DNA from: Chrysemys picta bellii
Taxonomy: Eukaryota; Chordata; Testudines; Emydidae
DNA length: 64,000 nt
Direction of reading: 5' to 3'
Assembly (NCBI RefSeq): GCF_011386835.1
Contig: NC_088797.1
Coordinates: 94,374,264 to 94,438,263 of the forward strand
Made by a program: the position numbers and the translations under genes. The notes beneath the pieces are model-generated. The model did no database searches. It had not been told where the DNA came from and worked only from the letters and a program-made list of their open reading frames with translations. Below, one piece after another: positions 14,301 to 28,879 of this stretch (position 1 is the first letter of the stretch; every line of letters starts with the position of its first letter).

Positions 14301-15194
14301 GAGGGACACTCTTATGGTGAGTAGACTCTTCCATAGTCACTAAGGCACTATTCGTCCCATAGCAAAGGAATGGCACTTGGAATTAGACTGGAATGAAAAT
14401 CTTTTCCTTTACCTCCAGTCATCAGACAACGACTCTACTTTTGTTATTCTAGACATGGTGCTTATACTTGAGATTTTGTCCTTCACTCTTTCCTTATATT
14501 CCTCTCCTCTTTGTTCATTAGCTTCTGTTATTGTGGATAAGCTTTATGTAGGACTATGAAAACAGTCAGACTAGAGCTCATGCTAATATTCTCTGACAGG
14601 GTATTGCACAGTAGAGCTGAGCAAATAGTTGATTTATTTCGGTTTGGTGGCCAAACCAAAAAATAGTTGTTGGCTTCAAACCTAAACTGACTTTTTTGTT
14701 GTTGTTGTTGTTGTTCTGTTTACTTACTGAAACAGGTTTTGGGGGTTTTGCAAATGTTGAATTGATTTGACTTTCTCATTTAGAAATGCATGTTTTTAAA
14801 TGATCAGTTTCAACATTTCTGAAATTCTTGTTTTCAGATTTTTTTTTTCCAGCTGAAGCTATTCATTGAATTCAACACATGAAACCAGCAAAAGGTTCCT
14901 GCCCCCCAGGAAATTTACTATTTGCCAAAAATTTCTGCCCTGCTGTATTCCACAGCCTAACAGTAACTGCACCCTTTGCTCCTACTGTTTCACCCTGGAG
15001 ACAGGTAGCTTATGTCTCTGATATTCACTGTTCTGTAGGCAGTGAAAGGAGAGGGAGACTCTAAGGTAGCCTGGTCCTCATCAGCTATGTACATTAAAGA
15101 TCAGCATAGAATAGTGAACAGGGAGTCAACTGAGGACTCAGTGGCTAGTCCTGGTCAATCAATAGGCCACCATTGGTTGTGATTTCAAGTCTCT

Positions 15195-15372
15195 GAGGGT
15201 ATGTCTTCACTGCAATTAAACATCCACGGCTAGCCGGTGTCAGCTGTCTTGGGCTTGCAGGATCCCAGAACCTGAATGTCTACCCTGCAATGAAACAGCC
15301 CTATAGCCCTAGCCTGAGTCAGCTGACATGGGCCATCTGCAGTTGTTTAATTGCAGCATAAATTTTTCCTGA
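15195..15372. mobile_element. hAT-like MITE with TGCAATTAAAC ends
   Basis: Near-terminal inverted repeats TGCAATTAAAC (15220s) and GTTTAATTGCA (15340s) bracket a short non-coding interior, and the left edge reads GGGTATGTCTTCACTGC, similar to the CATGTCTACAC ends of other MITEs in the window. The outer ends are eroded. Confidence 0.5.
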
Positions 15373-15829
15373 AACTGCAGATGTTACTAAAATTGTATTC
15401 ATTGCTCTCCCCAACAAGCTTCTCAATTAGTTAGAAGGCCTGCTCATTTACTCCTGTAACCAGAGGCCTTGAAGGAGGCAGTAAGCCAGTAAACAGCCAC
15501 TTGAGGGACTGCTGAGGGCCTATTTATATTTTGGGATCTAATAATCTCCCCTTCCCCCCCAGGCCAAACAAAAAATTCTAGTTATTACAGATCTGGCCCT
15601 GTTTTTACTATGAATATAAAAATTACAGATCAGAATTCTCATTTTCCATAAAAAAACAATTTTTCTCTTCTGAAAATTGGATTTCAGTTCAGATTGTTTT
15701 ATACAAGTAATATCTTATGTTTATTGGACAATGCACACCTACTTGATTTACAGCATCCACAAAATATTTCCTCCTTTCTGCAAATGAGAACTGGTCACAA
15801 ACTCAGAGGTTCTTTGCTATAGCATACTA

Positions 15830-16072
<243 letters not shown>

Positions 16073-16130
16073 TCAGACAGTAGAGAACATGCATAATATC
16101 AGAATAACTTCCATTAGTAATCAAAACTAA

Positions 16131-16253
16131 GGTCCTGATCCTGCAAACATGTTAAGCATGTGCTTAACTTTAAGCACCTAATCTGTCCCATTTCCATCAG
16201 TGGAACTACTCACATGATTAAAATACATGCCTAAGTGTTAGCAGGACTGGGGC
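16131..16253. mobile_element. Palindromic MITE, GATCCTGCAAAC family
   Basis: The ends GGTCCTGATCCTGCAAAC and GTTAGCAGGACTGGGGC are imperfect inverted repeats, and the interior is itself nearly palindromic (TGTGCTTAACTTTAAGCAC). It lies about 100 bp upstream of RNLS exon 4, within the intron. Confidence 0.55.
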
Positions 16254-16792
16254 ATAAATTCTTAATGAATTATAATCACAAGAATAGATTTGCAACATCA
16301 ACAGTTGAAAAAATACAAAAGTGTTGTTAATATTAATAACTATCTCAACATGGAGAGGTAGAATAAACACTAAATACTGTAACAAAACACTCAAATTCCA
16401 CTGCTTTTCAAAGAAGAACAGAAACTGTCATAGCAGCATTGATCTGTCACTTGGTTATCTGCTCCTTAGTCTTTTGTAAACAATTCTAAATATAGTACAG
16501 CTTTATATCACAGGAACATGTTGTGTAACGGTTAATAAATCTTTCCTTTCAGCACCATGCTTCCCAGTCAGTTGATGGATCATCAAATGAACACTGTTTA
16601 AACCAATACTATATATTAGTTTAAAAATGCCAAATTCTGGTCAGATGCAGTTAGTCAAGATTTATGTGACTCAAATTTCCCCCAAACCTCTATTCACTCA
16701 AGGTATGATCCTAGTCCTGCAGAATTAAATGGCAAAATTATCATTATCCTAAAGGATCTGGACTATAAAGCAGAGAGTGCAAATATAACTTT

Positions 16793-16920
16793 GGCCTCTG
16801 ATCCTGCAAACACCTAAATATATGCATAAATATACACATGCCAGCAGTCCCATTGACGTTAACAGGATTGCTCACTCAGCTGAAGTTATTTGTGAGCAAA
16901 TGCTTAGAAGACTAGGACCT
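16793..16920. mobile_element. Palindromic MITE, GATCCTGCAAAC family, second copy
   Basis: The left end GCCTCTGATCCTGCAAACAC matches the copy at 16131, and the right end CTAGGACC is the decayed inverted counterpart. Its interior carries the CCATTGACGTTAACAGGA core, a variant of the CCATTGA(A/C)GTCAATGG centre. It is non-coding. Confidence 0.5.
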
Positions 16921-17074
16921 TGGTTTTTACATTTTTGCAAATTAGACATGTTACCCATTTAAACAACTTCAAGATGTCAGCATGAAACATTTTTATGAAA
17001 AAGACTAGATTCTTTTTCAGCTTCAAATAGAGTGTATCAAGCCATATCAATTCAAAATGATAGTGTTCCATGAC

Positions 17075-17480
17075 AGATTTATAGATTCTAAGGCCAGAAG
17101 GGACAACTGTGATAATCTAGTCTGCATAACCCAGGCCACAGAACTCCCTCCAAATAAGCCCTGTTTGAACTAGACCATATCTTTTAGAAAAAACATGCAA
17201 TTTTGAAGTCAAAATTGGATCAGTGATAAGAGAATCCACCAAAACCTTGGACACTGTTCCAATGGTTAGTTACCTTCGCTACTTTGTTTCCCATCTGAAT
17301 TTGTCTAGCTTCAACTTCTAGCTGCTGGCTCTTGTTATAAATAACCCATTGTCAAATACTTGTCCCCCATGTAGGTCCTTATACTGATCAAGTCACCCCT
17401 TAATCTTCACTCAGTTAAGCTAAACAAATTGAGTTCCTGGAGTCCATCTCTGAGGCATGCTTTCTAATCCATCATGCGAG
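17075..17480 (-). repeat. CR1 LINE 3' end
   Basis: The minus-strand end is the CR1-type tail (ATAGATTCTAAGGCCAGAAG at the left edge in plus orientation). The body follows CR1 3' sequence including the blocks around GTCACCCCTTAATCTTC. It is old and non-coding, and lies in RNLS intron 3 about 250 bp from exon 3. Confidence 0.7.
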
Positions 17481-17723
17481 GTCTCACATGAACAAATCCT
17501 ACGCTCAGCTACCAAACTTCCTTGGCCAAAAGGCATGGGAGCAGTGCAGTGTCACTGCATTCAGACCCTTTTCTAGAGGGTATACTGAGCCTGGCTACAA
17601 AGGAAAACTTCCTATCGCTTTCAAGTGACAGTAGTTTCAAGAGGTGGGTGGGAGCTTGAGCCACTCCTTGTTGATCAAAGTAAGGATCATTATCAAAGAG
17701 TTGTTAATTGCAAAAGATGTCTA

Positions 17724-17903
<180 letters not shown>

Positions 17904-19649
17904 CTATCTGCAAGAACAGTAACAGCAGCATTAATTGTTACCCATAGCAATTAAAGACTGGCATAACACAAAAATTATATAACCTTTGTCTTCCATAACA
18001 TACTTAACTGGAGTTTGAAACTGAACTATATATGTTTAGTATTAATGTATTCCTAATAATTACATAAATAAAAATGACCTTCTGTTTACTTTTTCACTAT
18101 GTCATAAGGATTGGTCTTTTACAAGGGAAAGACAATATACCCACCTAGCTCTCCCCATTGCAATCCTGTTGGAAAGTTCATATCGGCTGGAAATTCTGAC
18201 TTACTATGGCAAGAAGATAAATGATGGTGTCTGGAGCTAAAAGTATTTAACTGACTGACCACTTTTCTTCTCTTGTGAAAGTTCTAGATGATGTCACAGC
18301 TGGGCTTTGAGTATCTTCTAACAGGTGCAACTTTGCTTCCTCTGGTATTTACAAAAGATATCCTATACAGTTTATCATCAATTATCATTAGATTGTCGTC
18401 CCACTAATCCAGTTCCTAAGGATTTATTGTAATATTCCAAACCAATGAGCAGCTTCAAACAGTCACCCCTATTTTAAAAAAGTTATTGCATGTTTCCTCC
18501 CCCTCTCCAAAATATTACCCTAGCCCAATGAAAACTTTTTTTTTTAAGCTGTAAAGGCATCATATCTTTAAAGTCTGATATTTCACAGTTCCATAAGTCA
18601 AGAAATAAGTTTCCCGCACTGGAAATCAATGAAGGTGGAAATCCACCTTTCCAACTGGACCCAGCCTCTATCTGCCTTAGTTTTCCACAGCATCTATCAC
18701 TGTAATATCTAAGTACTTCCCAGGTACGTCAGGTCTTCATGGAAAGGTTCCTAGTAGACTGAGACTTCTGTTCTTCGCCCTGCCTGGTAGTCAGCTCTGT
18801 TTTAGGATAGACATTTGTGTGTGGTTTTTCCCCTTTCACCTCTCACCCCTAAATATGGCATGGTGGAAGATCTTGTTAAAGAGGCTTTGCAGTGTGTGCT
18901 AAAAGCAGTCAAACTCTGGATTAGCCTGACCTCTTCTGGTCTTCTGTGAAGCTTGCTCCACAACTGAACCCCTCTCTTTGCAAATGATTTGTATCTGGTT
19001 GTGACATGCTTGCTTTGCCCTGAGCTTTCTGAGCTACATTTTTTCCAGTCGTTAAGGAAGTCTTGGACAGAGAACCTGGACCTTGAACCATTGACAGCAA
19101 GAAAGATCAAACCCAAGGCCTTGAATTGGTAATGGAAGCAGATGAGGAGTTAGCAGAGGTAGCACAGGCAGAGAGATGATGTACTCATGGCAGTCTGGCC
19201 CACTAACAATGCAAACACTACAGTATTTTATCCAGGCTGGTGTCTCTGCACCGTTGCTATCTTCAGATACAGTGAGTTACGTTAGCCTGGATGGATCTCT
19301 GTGGCCAGACCCTCACCTGGGAGGACAGAGTGAAAAGGCATTTTTCACAATTTATATCTTTGCGACTTAGGCAAGGTGTCAAGTCAAGCAGGTCCCCAAG
19401 ATAATCAATAAGATGAATACCTCCAAATGAGAGAGAAACATAGCTTGTCTAATATATTTAAGTTATCATTTGGAAAGCGGTGTAAAACCATGTTAATGAG
19501 ACACCTGACATGATAAAAAAAAATTTTAAAGATGGGAAGTAACATTTTATAAAACCCGCAATAGCTTATTCACTGAAAAATTCTGCTAGTTTGATGGCAC
19601 AGTACCCTCTAACTCTGAGGTTTTGTTTTTAATTTTCAGTACCCTAGAA

Positions 19650-19841
19650 CAGTGGTCTCCAAACTCTTTTGATTGTGTACCCCATCAGTAAAAAAACTTG
19701 AGTACGCAACTATCAAAGCAAAAAAAAAAAAAAAAAAGCCGCTCTGACTCCTAGCTGAACTGCCAAAGGGGGGGGGAGAAGCAGCGTTGCTCCTGCACAC
19801 CCTGAAGGATCCTCTTGCACACCCCACTTTGGAGACCACTG
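19650..19841. mobile_element. hAT-type MITE with 8-bp TSD (CAGTGGTCTCCAAACT ends)
   Basis: The inverted ends CAGTGGTCTCCAAACT and CTTTGGAGACCACTG bound a 192-bp non-coding element. The 8-bp target duplication CCCTAGAA is exact at 19642-19649 and 19842-19849. CAG...CTG ends with 8-bp duplications are typical of hAT elements. The interior contains an A-run and a G-run. Confidence 0.85.
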
Positions 19842-20059
19842 CCCTAGAAGGAAAACTGGACAAATTCCAAACATTTTTTTATTTCTTCCGCCCCCCCCCC
19901 CCACACACTTTAATGCCTCTGATTCCAATTAGGATACAGACAGTATGTAAAGTAACCGAAGGCAGAATTTGGCTTAGAACCCTGTAATCCGAGCCAAACT
20001 CAATGGGAGACATGTCGGATCCAGATCTGGTTGGAAAACAAACCCACCTGCTCGGTTCA

Positions 20060-20450
20060 GCTCGTCTCCTCCTCGCTCCTGCTGGCCACCTCCACCTCCC
20101 AGCCGGCCGGGGAGAGCGGAGAGCCCCGGCCGGGCTCGCCGCCCTCGCCCCGGCCGGCCGGGGAGAGCGGAGAGCCCCGGCCGGCCGGGCTCTCCGCCCT
20201 CCTCCTGGCGCTCTGGCCACTGGGGGCTCTCTGCCGTGGAGAGCCCCGGCCGGGCTCGCCGCCCTCCCCCCGGCGCCCCGGCCGGTCGGGGAGAGCGGAG
20301 AGCCCCGGCCGGTCGGGGAGAGCGGAGAGCCCCGGCCGGCCGGGCTCGCCGCCCTCCCTCTGGCGCTCCGGCCGGTCGGGGATTGCGGGCCCAGGGCCGG
20401 GCTCGCCGCCCTCCCCTGCTGCGCTGGGGGGGTGGAGAGGGCGGGGGACT
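20060..20450. repeat. GC-rich minisatellite in RNLS intron 2
   Basis: A tandem array is built from two alternating phrases, GGGGAGAGCGGAGAGCCCCGG and GGGCTCGCCGCCCTC, joined by CCGGCCGG palindromes, with unit lengths of roughly 35-55 bp. It is extremely rich in CpG and lies in an otherwise AT-rich intron, 2 kb from the promoter island. Several long frames run through it on both strands, but they are the repeat translated and encode only Pro, Gly, Arg and Ala; I do not call a gene. Confidence 0.85.
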
Positions 20451-20816
20451 TTTTTGCCTAGTCCAAAACTATTCCCTTAATTGTACTACTTAGGTAGGCC
20501 CAGTTCTGTCACCCTTGTTCAAACCAAGTGGTACCTCATTCCTTGAGTACTTTCACTGAGATTGGTAGAAATACTGGTAGACTAGTAAATTACCACTCAG
20601 CATGAGTAAGAATGGCAGAAGTTTGCTGTGCATTCCACGAGTTCAGTATGCAGGCAAAAGGACACGCTTCGTGAAAATTAACTGCTTTCTTACTACAGTT
20701 TTGCATCTTTGTCTAGTGAGGACACTGCTGAGGAGCACAGGCAGTTTGATTATTTGTTACTTACCCAAGGCCAAACTACAACAGCCTTTAACATAAGCGG
20801 TCCTATTAATGTCAAC

Positions 20817-21006
20817 TACACCTCTACACTGATATAACGCTGTCCTCGGGAGCCAAAAAATCTTACTGCGTTATAGGTGAAACGTTATATCGAACTTGCT
20901 TTGATCCATAGGGGGTGTGCAGCCATGCCCCCCCAGAGCACTGCTTTACTGTGTTATATCCAAATTCATGTTATATCGGGTCACGTTATATCGGGGTAGA
21001 GGTGTA
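20817..21006. mobile_element. Complete TA-flanked MITE (GTTATATCG family)
   Basis: The 190-bp element has ends TACACCTCTACACTGATATA and TATATCGGGGTAGAGGTGTA that form a terminal inverted repeat with TA at both termini. It shares its whole interior with the copy at 10563 in inverse orientation. It is non-coding. Confidence 0.8.
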
Positions 21007-21437
21007 TGTGCGTGAATAAGACAATCACAATACGGTCCTGGTCCTTATAGCTTGTTGGATCCATTTAAGAAATTTGTGCCTCTAACACACATGCTTTCAT
21101 TTGATGACATTTTGATACTTAAAAACTAGCATGGGCTGTTCACATCTGACAAGTGCTACTATATCTAACTCAATATCTATGCCACATACTTGTAAATCTG
21201 CTAATTTAAAAATGTCAGTCTCATTATTTTAATTTGAGTCTGATCTTCATTCCACTTACCTACAGAATGCACTAAAAATGATGGCTAAAACTGTCTCTTA
21301 AATTCAATAGTACAATTACTTTAACAGTAATATTAAAATCATATCAAATATAAAAAGTACACTGTCAATTTATGTGCAGCATGAAATTTAAATATTGTGA
21401 ATTCAATTTTTTTAAACCAATATATATATATCTATAT

Positions 21438-21732
21438 CGGGGTCAGCAACCTTTCAGAAGTGGTGTGCCGAATCTTCATTTATTCACTCTAATTTAAGGT
21501 TTCGCGTGCCAGTCATGCATTTTAACATTTTTATAAGGTCTCTCTAAGTCTACATTATATAACTAAACTACTGTTGTATGTAAAGTAAATAAGGTTTTTA
21601 AAACGTTTAAGAAGCTTCATTTAAAATTAAATTAAAATGCAGAGCCCCCCAGACCAGTGGCCAGTACCCGGGCAGTGTGAGTGCCACTGAAAATCAGCTC
21701 GCATGCCACGTGCCATAGGTTGCCTACCCCTG
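21438..21732. mobile_element. hAT-type MITE with 8-bp TSD (GGGGTCAGCAACC ends)
   Basis: The ends CGGGGTCAGCAACC and GGTTGCCTACCCCTG form a terminal inverted repeat, and the exact 8-bp duplication ATCTATAT flanks it (21430-21437 and 21733-21740). The 295-bp interior is non-coding. The target was a (TATC)n-like microsatellite, so the duplication could partly reflect that repeat. Confidence 0.8.
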
Positions 21733-22180
21733 ATCTATATCTATATATTTCCACTTCTAAACAAAGTCCTCTTGAACAACTGTTTTAAGACAAATAAACC
21801 CTCCTCTCAGATGTCTGAAATCTCAAGAGCAAAGACCCTAAAAGTGAAACTTACTAAAACACAAACAAAACTGACCTCATAGATTCTTTTTATTGTCCAA
21901 GCTGAGAAAACTGCCGAAAATAAACAAATCCCATAAAGATGAGGAGTCTTGTCATTTCTTCACTTTAGTAACAGGTTGTTGTTAGTAACATATGTAAGAA
22001 AACTCTATAATAACCACCCTTTGACAGCTGAAAATTATTTTTAAAGGATCACTTTGTCATCACCCTGTCCATTTGTATCCTAAGCTGGGTAGTGCAACAT
22101 GAATGATTAAAAAAATAGCGCTGGCCTGTTCCTTTTTCTAATCCTTTTACAACTACAACAGCTTTTCATTCACCTTCTCA

Positions 22181-22360
<180 letters not shown>

Positions 22361-22389
22361 CTAACATGTGGGGGTTACAAAAATGACTT

Positions 22390-23545
<1,156 letters not shown>

Positions 23546-25219
23546 AAATGCCGAATCCTGCAAGTGATTCTGCACGAAGAAACTCCCCATGCAGGGATGG
23601 GTCCAACCATGTGGGGTCACTTGCAGGACTGGGATCTAACTGGGTACTCCCAACAGCAATCTATAATTTTCAACATTTAAATGAAATTCAGAATTTAGAG
23701 CAACAAAAGGTCAGATATTTAATTTCTTCCTTAATAGAAGGCCACCAATAATTATTATACTAAAATTCTTTTGAATTGCATAAACTCAGGAAAGTACTGT
23801 CTCCATTTATATATACATTTCAATGAACCCTTTTAATTGCCTTAAAATATTTCTCCTCAAATTAATTTCTATACTATTAAAATAATGTTAAAATGTTGTT
23901 AAAGTCGAATGATTAAGCACAGTAATGTTAGGAAATGCAAGTGTACTATAGAATATCATACAATTGTTTCATACAACCTTGTAAGTCACATCTTGTGACA
24001 TATAGTGAGGCCTTAGTCTGGCAAAGCACTTCAGCAAGTGTTTAACCTTTAGTGTACATATAGTCTAATTGATTTCAGTGGAACTAATCACATGATTGAG
24101 ATTATGCACATGCTGAAATGCTTTGCTGGATTGGGGCCTGATCAAAATGGGGTTAACTGTGTTTACTTGAGTGCTTAACTGTGCAACCTTAAATGTTGTT
24201 ATATATAAAAAAATAAATTAGAAAAAAGACAAAAGTCAGACCTCATGAGAGCATCCAGTCTCATACGTCTTACTAGGGGAGCTTGTCTGAATATTTGTGC
24301 ACTGCAAGGTACACACAGGCTGCTTGATATGCCTGACAAGATATGCCACAAATGAGGTGGGCTGCTATGAGCTCCGCCTCATTCAGTACACAACAGATGG
24401 AAATTTGTATCTTGCACACAATATTTACTTGATCCTGGACAGATGAATTCTTTTCTTAGGCATGTAGAATAACTTTCCATTTTATTATGATCAATCCTTT
24501 ATATTAGAGACATGTAAGTAAATATCCGTATCTGTTTTGCAAGGCTGAATTCTTAAAAGATGAACAGGGATGAGGCAGGGCTTAACGAACCGCATAAAAG
24601 AAGCACTGAGAGTAAGTCCTACAACACAGCCAATCTTTGCTTTCAGCACTGCAGCTATACATAAATAATCCTACAGATTGAACTGCAGATTTACAATGTA
24701 CACTGTTCCATCACATATAACTCAGGCAAATCAAAACCAGTTTTCACCAGAGCATTTGAAGGTCCTTTTCCTCAACAAGGACCCTTTCCCAGCCAAATTT
24801 CAACTTCTTACCCCCACTGCTAAAACTGTGTAAATTTTTAATTAAAATTCTATTTGAATTAGTAACATCAAGCGCAACATTATTCTTTCTCATGCTGTTT
24901 CCATTTATAATACTTGTCATTTGTATATTATGTGTACTTATTATTATGTCATCTGATTGTGCTGTACACAGTACATTGGTAAGTAATGTTATTTAGCCTA
25001 CAAATATTAAATGAAGACTTATTGTAATTACAGTCTTATGCAATCTGACATGGCTTCTTAGGATATGATATATTGAATTGTATCTTCATGAGTGTTACGT
25101 GCCAAGCTTCCCTTCAAGAAGTCCAATATAAAGATCATTATTTAGGGATTCCTCAGAACCACTGTAAGCCTCATGGATTTAAGAGGTTGTAGTTGCCTTT
25201 ATTAGCTTAACCTAACACT
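23546..25219. other. Intergenic DNA, mostly featureless
   Basis: AT-rich sequence upstream of the RNLS promoter. Apart from one MITE at 24008-24138 I see no gene, repeat or regulatory signal I can support. Confidence 0.5.
24008..24138. mobile_element. Palindromic MITE, decayed (AGTCTGGCAAAGCAC ends)
   Basis: The left GGCCTTAGTCTGGCAAAGCA and right TGCTTTGCTGGATTGGGGCC ends form an imperfect inverted repeat around a GATTTCAGTGGAAC centre. It is the same structural type as the elements at 16131 and 16793. Confidence 0.5.
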
Positions 25220-25227
25220 CTCTATAC

Positions 25228-27005
25228 CAGGGGTGGCCAAACTTTTTGGCCCGAGGGCCACATCTGGGTGGGGAAATTGCATGCAGGGCCATGAATGTAG
25301 GGCTGGGGCAGGAGGTTGGGGTGCGGTGTGCAGGAAGGGGCTCAGTGCAAGGGGTTGGGGTGCGGGGTGTGGCAGGGGGCTCAGGGCAGGGGGTTGGGTG
25401 CAGGCAGGGTGCGGCAAGGGGGTCAGATCAGGGAGTTGGGGTTTAGGAGGGGTGCAGGCTCCGGCCCAGCACTGCTTACCCGGAGTGGCTTCAGAGTGGC
25501 AGCAGCGCCCACCAGGCCCAGGTCAGGCTCCCTGCCTGCCATGGCTCTGTGCCGCTTCCGGAAGTGGCCGTGTGACGGTGCTGCCCGTAGGAGCCAGCTG
25601 AGGTCACTCAATTAGGTTGAACTGCAAACAGAACGGGGCAGACAAACCCCAAAAGCTGGTGGATATTCCAATACTTAGATTTACCAAGCCAGCACAAAAC
25701 AACTTCTATAGTACCTCACTGGTTACTTAGAAGTCCAAACAACGCAGTTCCCTTAAAGTACCCAGCCTCAGGCCTCCATCCAGACACACCTGTCAGATAT
25801 GATGATGATGATGATGATGATTGAAAATCTTATCTCATCATATAAAATAAAAGGTTCTTCCAATCCCAAAGGATCAGCCACATACCCAGGTTTAATTATA
25901 ACTTAGATTTTACCCAAAATACACGCTTATAGCCAATTTTTATTAACTAAACTAAAATTTATTAAAAAAAGAAAAGAGAGAGAATGTTGGTTAAAAGATC
26001 AATAGACATACAGACTTGAATTCAATTCTTGAGGTTCAGATGCATAGCAGAGGTGAGCTTGTAGTTGCCAAAAGTCCTTTTAGAAATAGTCCATAGGTTA
26101 TAGTCCAATGTCCATATTCAGGGTGGCTCCAGTCAATGACTGGGGATCTCAATCCTTGTGGCTTAAGGTTCCCCCCCTCTTGAAACCCAAAGCAGATCTG
26201 AGATGAAGTAGGATCATGTTTTAGGGTTCTTATACATTTCCAGCAGCCTTTCGGCCTGAGAAAACAATAGGTCTAACTCTCCTTCTTCCAAACAGCCTGG
26301 CAATTAGCACAGGGTAACTTATCCATTAAACAGTTCAGATACAGGTTACCACAACCTTCAAAGAGACATATAGACTAATACTATTTCACTTAAGTGTCAT
26401 TATAAATGTTAATATTCCTTTTTTGATCTTTGAATTAAAACTATAGCAATAGACAAGACTTGTTTGCTTACATCACAAGCCCTGAGCAAACATCTACCCT
26501 TTTACCTCTAACAATGCAGACTTACATTTCAAAGCTCTATTCATTTACATATCTTCCTAACCAGTTTCTACAATTCAGCCATAGGTCAGGGCAGTCTGTG
26601 AGTTAATTAACTATTTCTGGCCCTGTCACCTTTCAATGAGATATTATATTATACTCGTAACGTCACAGGCCGGCACCACGTCCCTGCGGCCCCGGGGGGT
26701 AGGGCGTGGAGCTGAAGGTTCCACGTGCTGCCCCCACCTGTGGGTACCTCCCCCGAAGCTCCCATTGGCCGTGGTTTCACGTTTCCGGCCAATGGGAGCT
26801 GCGGGGGGCGGTGCCTGCAGGCGAGGGCAGCACATGGAGTCCTCTTGCTCCCCCCCCTTTCCCCAGGGGCCACAGGGACATGGTGCTGGCCGCTTCTGGG
26901 AGCGGCATGGGGCCCGCGGTACCATGGGGGTGGCAATCCCGCAGGCCGGATCCAAAGCCCTGATGGACAGGATCCGGCCCGTGGGCCGTAGTTTGCCCTT
27001 CCCTG
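25228..27005. mobile_element. hAT-type element with GGCCAAACTTTTTGGCCC end, split by an LTR
   Basis: The left end CAGGGGTGGCCAAACTTTTT and right end GTAGTTTGCCCTTCCCTG are imperfect inverted repeats, and the flanks carry CTCTATAC/CTCTATAG (7 of 8 matching; 25220-25227 and 27006-27013). Removing the inserted LTR-like unit at 25571-26667 leaves about 680 bp of GC-rich, non-coding sequence with G-rich tandem phrases (GGGGTGCGG). The long frames in it arise from base composition. Confidence 0.75.
25571..26667. mobile_element. Solo-LTR-like element, TGTGACG...CGTCACA, TSD GGCCG
   Basis: The 1097-bp unit starts TGTGACGGTGCTGCC, ends AACGTCACA and is flanked by an exact 5-bp duplication GGCCG (25566-25570 and 26668-26672). 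TG...CA ends with a 5-bp TSD fit a solo LTR of an LTR retrotransposon or endogenous retrovirus. The outer seven bases are also inverted repeats. It carries a (GAT)n run at 25800. There are no genes inside. It is closely similar to the copy at 30873. Confidence 0.75.
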
Positions 27006-27013
27006 CTCTATAG

Positions 27014-28870
27014 GAATAAGAGGGATTACTAAAGACGACTAAATATAAACACTGAAGTATGCAGAAAGCCTTCCCCTGACTACAACAGGCTATGCAGTAT
27101 TCTATATACATACGTGCAGCTAGTTTTGGTACAGAGGTCTGAATTTGATATCAGATACATGACCACAGACTCCCCAATTATCACAAAACTCATGCTGATA
27201 TCTGACCAGACCCATCTAGGTTAATAATAATCTTGCGGTGTCTTCCATTCAATTTTGTTATACAAGTAAAATCAGGGGCCTCATTCATGGATAGTAGTGA
27301 CTTTATTATCCACTGAATTTGCTGTTAACAGCGTATAACAGAGAACTGGGTTTCTGCCAGTCAAGACAAGGCTCCCTAATGATGGTGAGACCGGAGTGAC
27401 TGATGTTGAACACTGTGAATCTAGTCTCTGCATTCTATCTCATCTACACCTGCTCACTGTGCCGGGGTGAAGGGGCCCAGTTTAAGCTCCATTAATTTTG
27501 CACAATGATGTAACTTGCACACTAGTATCCTAACCACTGTGTACTCACTACTGTTCCTGACAATTATCTCCACTAATGTATCATCATATGAGTGCTTCAG
27601 ATTGTGCCTCAGCCATGTTTTAGATGCCCTCCTTTTAGTGTTAGCAGGCAATAGCTATGTTTTTAAATATCAATTAGCAGTGTGCACACCTTTAAAACAT
27701 GCTGGTTAATCATGGTCAACTCTAGGTCCCCCACCTGCGTGTAGACAGGACCAAAAATGAGAATGTATAGCTATTTGCAACAGCAAAATGATATTATTTA
27801 TTACAAACTGTAACCACTGAAATATCCAGGTGTGCACAATTTACAATACACTCTTGCTTCAGAATGCTTGAACAGTCGACAACATAACCCCTACAGTAAA
27901 TGCCCCAGTCACAGTGATGGGTGCTATCAGTGCATGCAATGGTTGGGGATCTGCTCTCCTATTCACTTCTGAAAAAAAAAATGGTGAAAGCATGTAGTGC
28001 ATTCTGCCTTTTTCTCTCTCTCTCTCTCTCCTTTATAGCCATCTGAGCCATCATGTTTCAGGCTTATTCCATTTTGATAACACTCACAATGTAATTTGTA
28101 GTTTTCTACATGGCTGAGCTAACATCTAAATGACAGCAAAGGTCTGAATAATCCCCCCAAAAACATTAATTTTAACTCCCAGTTGGGACAGTATAAATGG
28201 TAAAGTTGTTATAGGCTGTGCTGGTAGTGCTGTCTATATTTAAGGTTGCCTGATGCTTCCTATTATACAGCTCTGTTTTTGGTTACTTATACCATTGTCA
28301 AATTGTAACTGCGCTGAAATTTGCCATGCCAGGTGCAGGGTTGCAGCAAAAATCATTTGGTTGTTTCCAAAAATGAGATTTAGAGAGAAATATGTTGGTT
28401 TTGCCCATGATAAAAAAATTCTTACAACCTTTTAATTGAGAAACTCTTGTTCCTCCATGCTTTGGAGCAGAGACTTGAATTTTAGCAGAGAGATTGCCCT
28501 GGTTTCGTGAATTTGCCTTTTGCTGTTTGGGGGGGTGGCGGGGAGGGGAGAGGAAAGGAGAAGAAAAGGCCCAAACTTGGCAATTTATAAGCCTTTGAAA
28601 AATCTTGTTTTCATGTGCTCAGTAGAGATTTGTTAGAATTTGGCAGCTAAATTCTCTGAAGATTCCCCCTGCACTGAACATGCTTCATCTTTAGGCTTTA
28701 AGAGCTGAGCAGGACTTTCCGGGGGGAAGGGAGGGGTCCTTCTCTTGGTCACTAGAGGTTGTGTAATGCTGGGCACTGGAACTCAGAGTCTCACTTGGGC
28801 TTTCTCTCAGTGCTCCCTACTGGCACCCAGGCAGTGTGAAAGAGGGAGGAAACAGCCTGAGTCGAGTCAA
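27014..28870. other. Intergenic DNA with no gene recognised
   Basis: I see only simple repeats, such as a (CT)n run at about 28013-28031 and a G-run at 28530. Short open frames here have no recognisable similarity and no coding signature. Confidence 0.5.
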
Positions 28871-28879
28871 ATGCAGATA

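Noticed and set aside
18802..19116. 104-codon minus-strand frame with a GVQLWSKLHRRPEEVRL stretch
   Set aside because: It faintly resembles the C-terminus of an L2-type LINE, but the match is too weak to call either a gene or a repeat with confidence.
20003..20493. Three overlapping open frames of 85-152 codons in the GC-rich array
   Set aside because: They translate the same minisatellite in different frames and consist of Pro, Gly, Arg and Ala repeats; no domain or splice context.
26636..27111. Frames of up to 155 codons on both strands
   Set aside because: They cross the boundary between an LTR end and the GC-rich hAT interior, so they are compositional.
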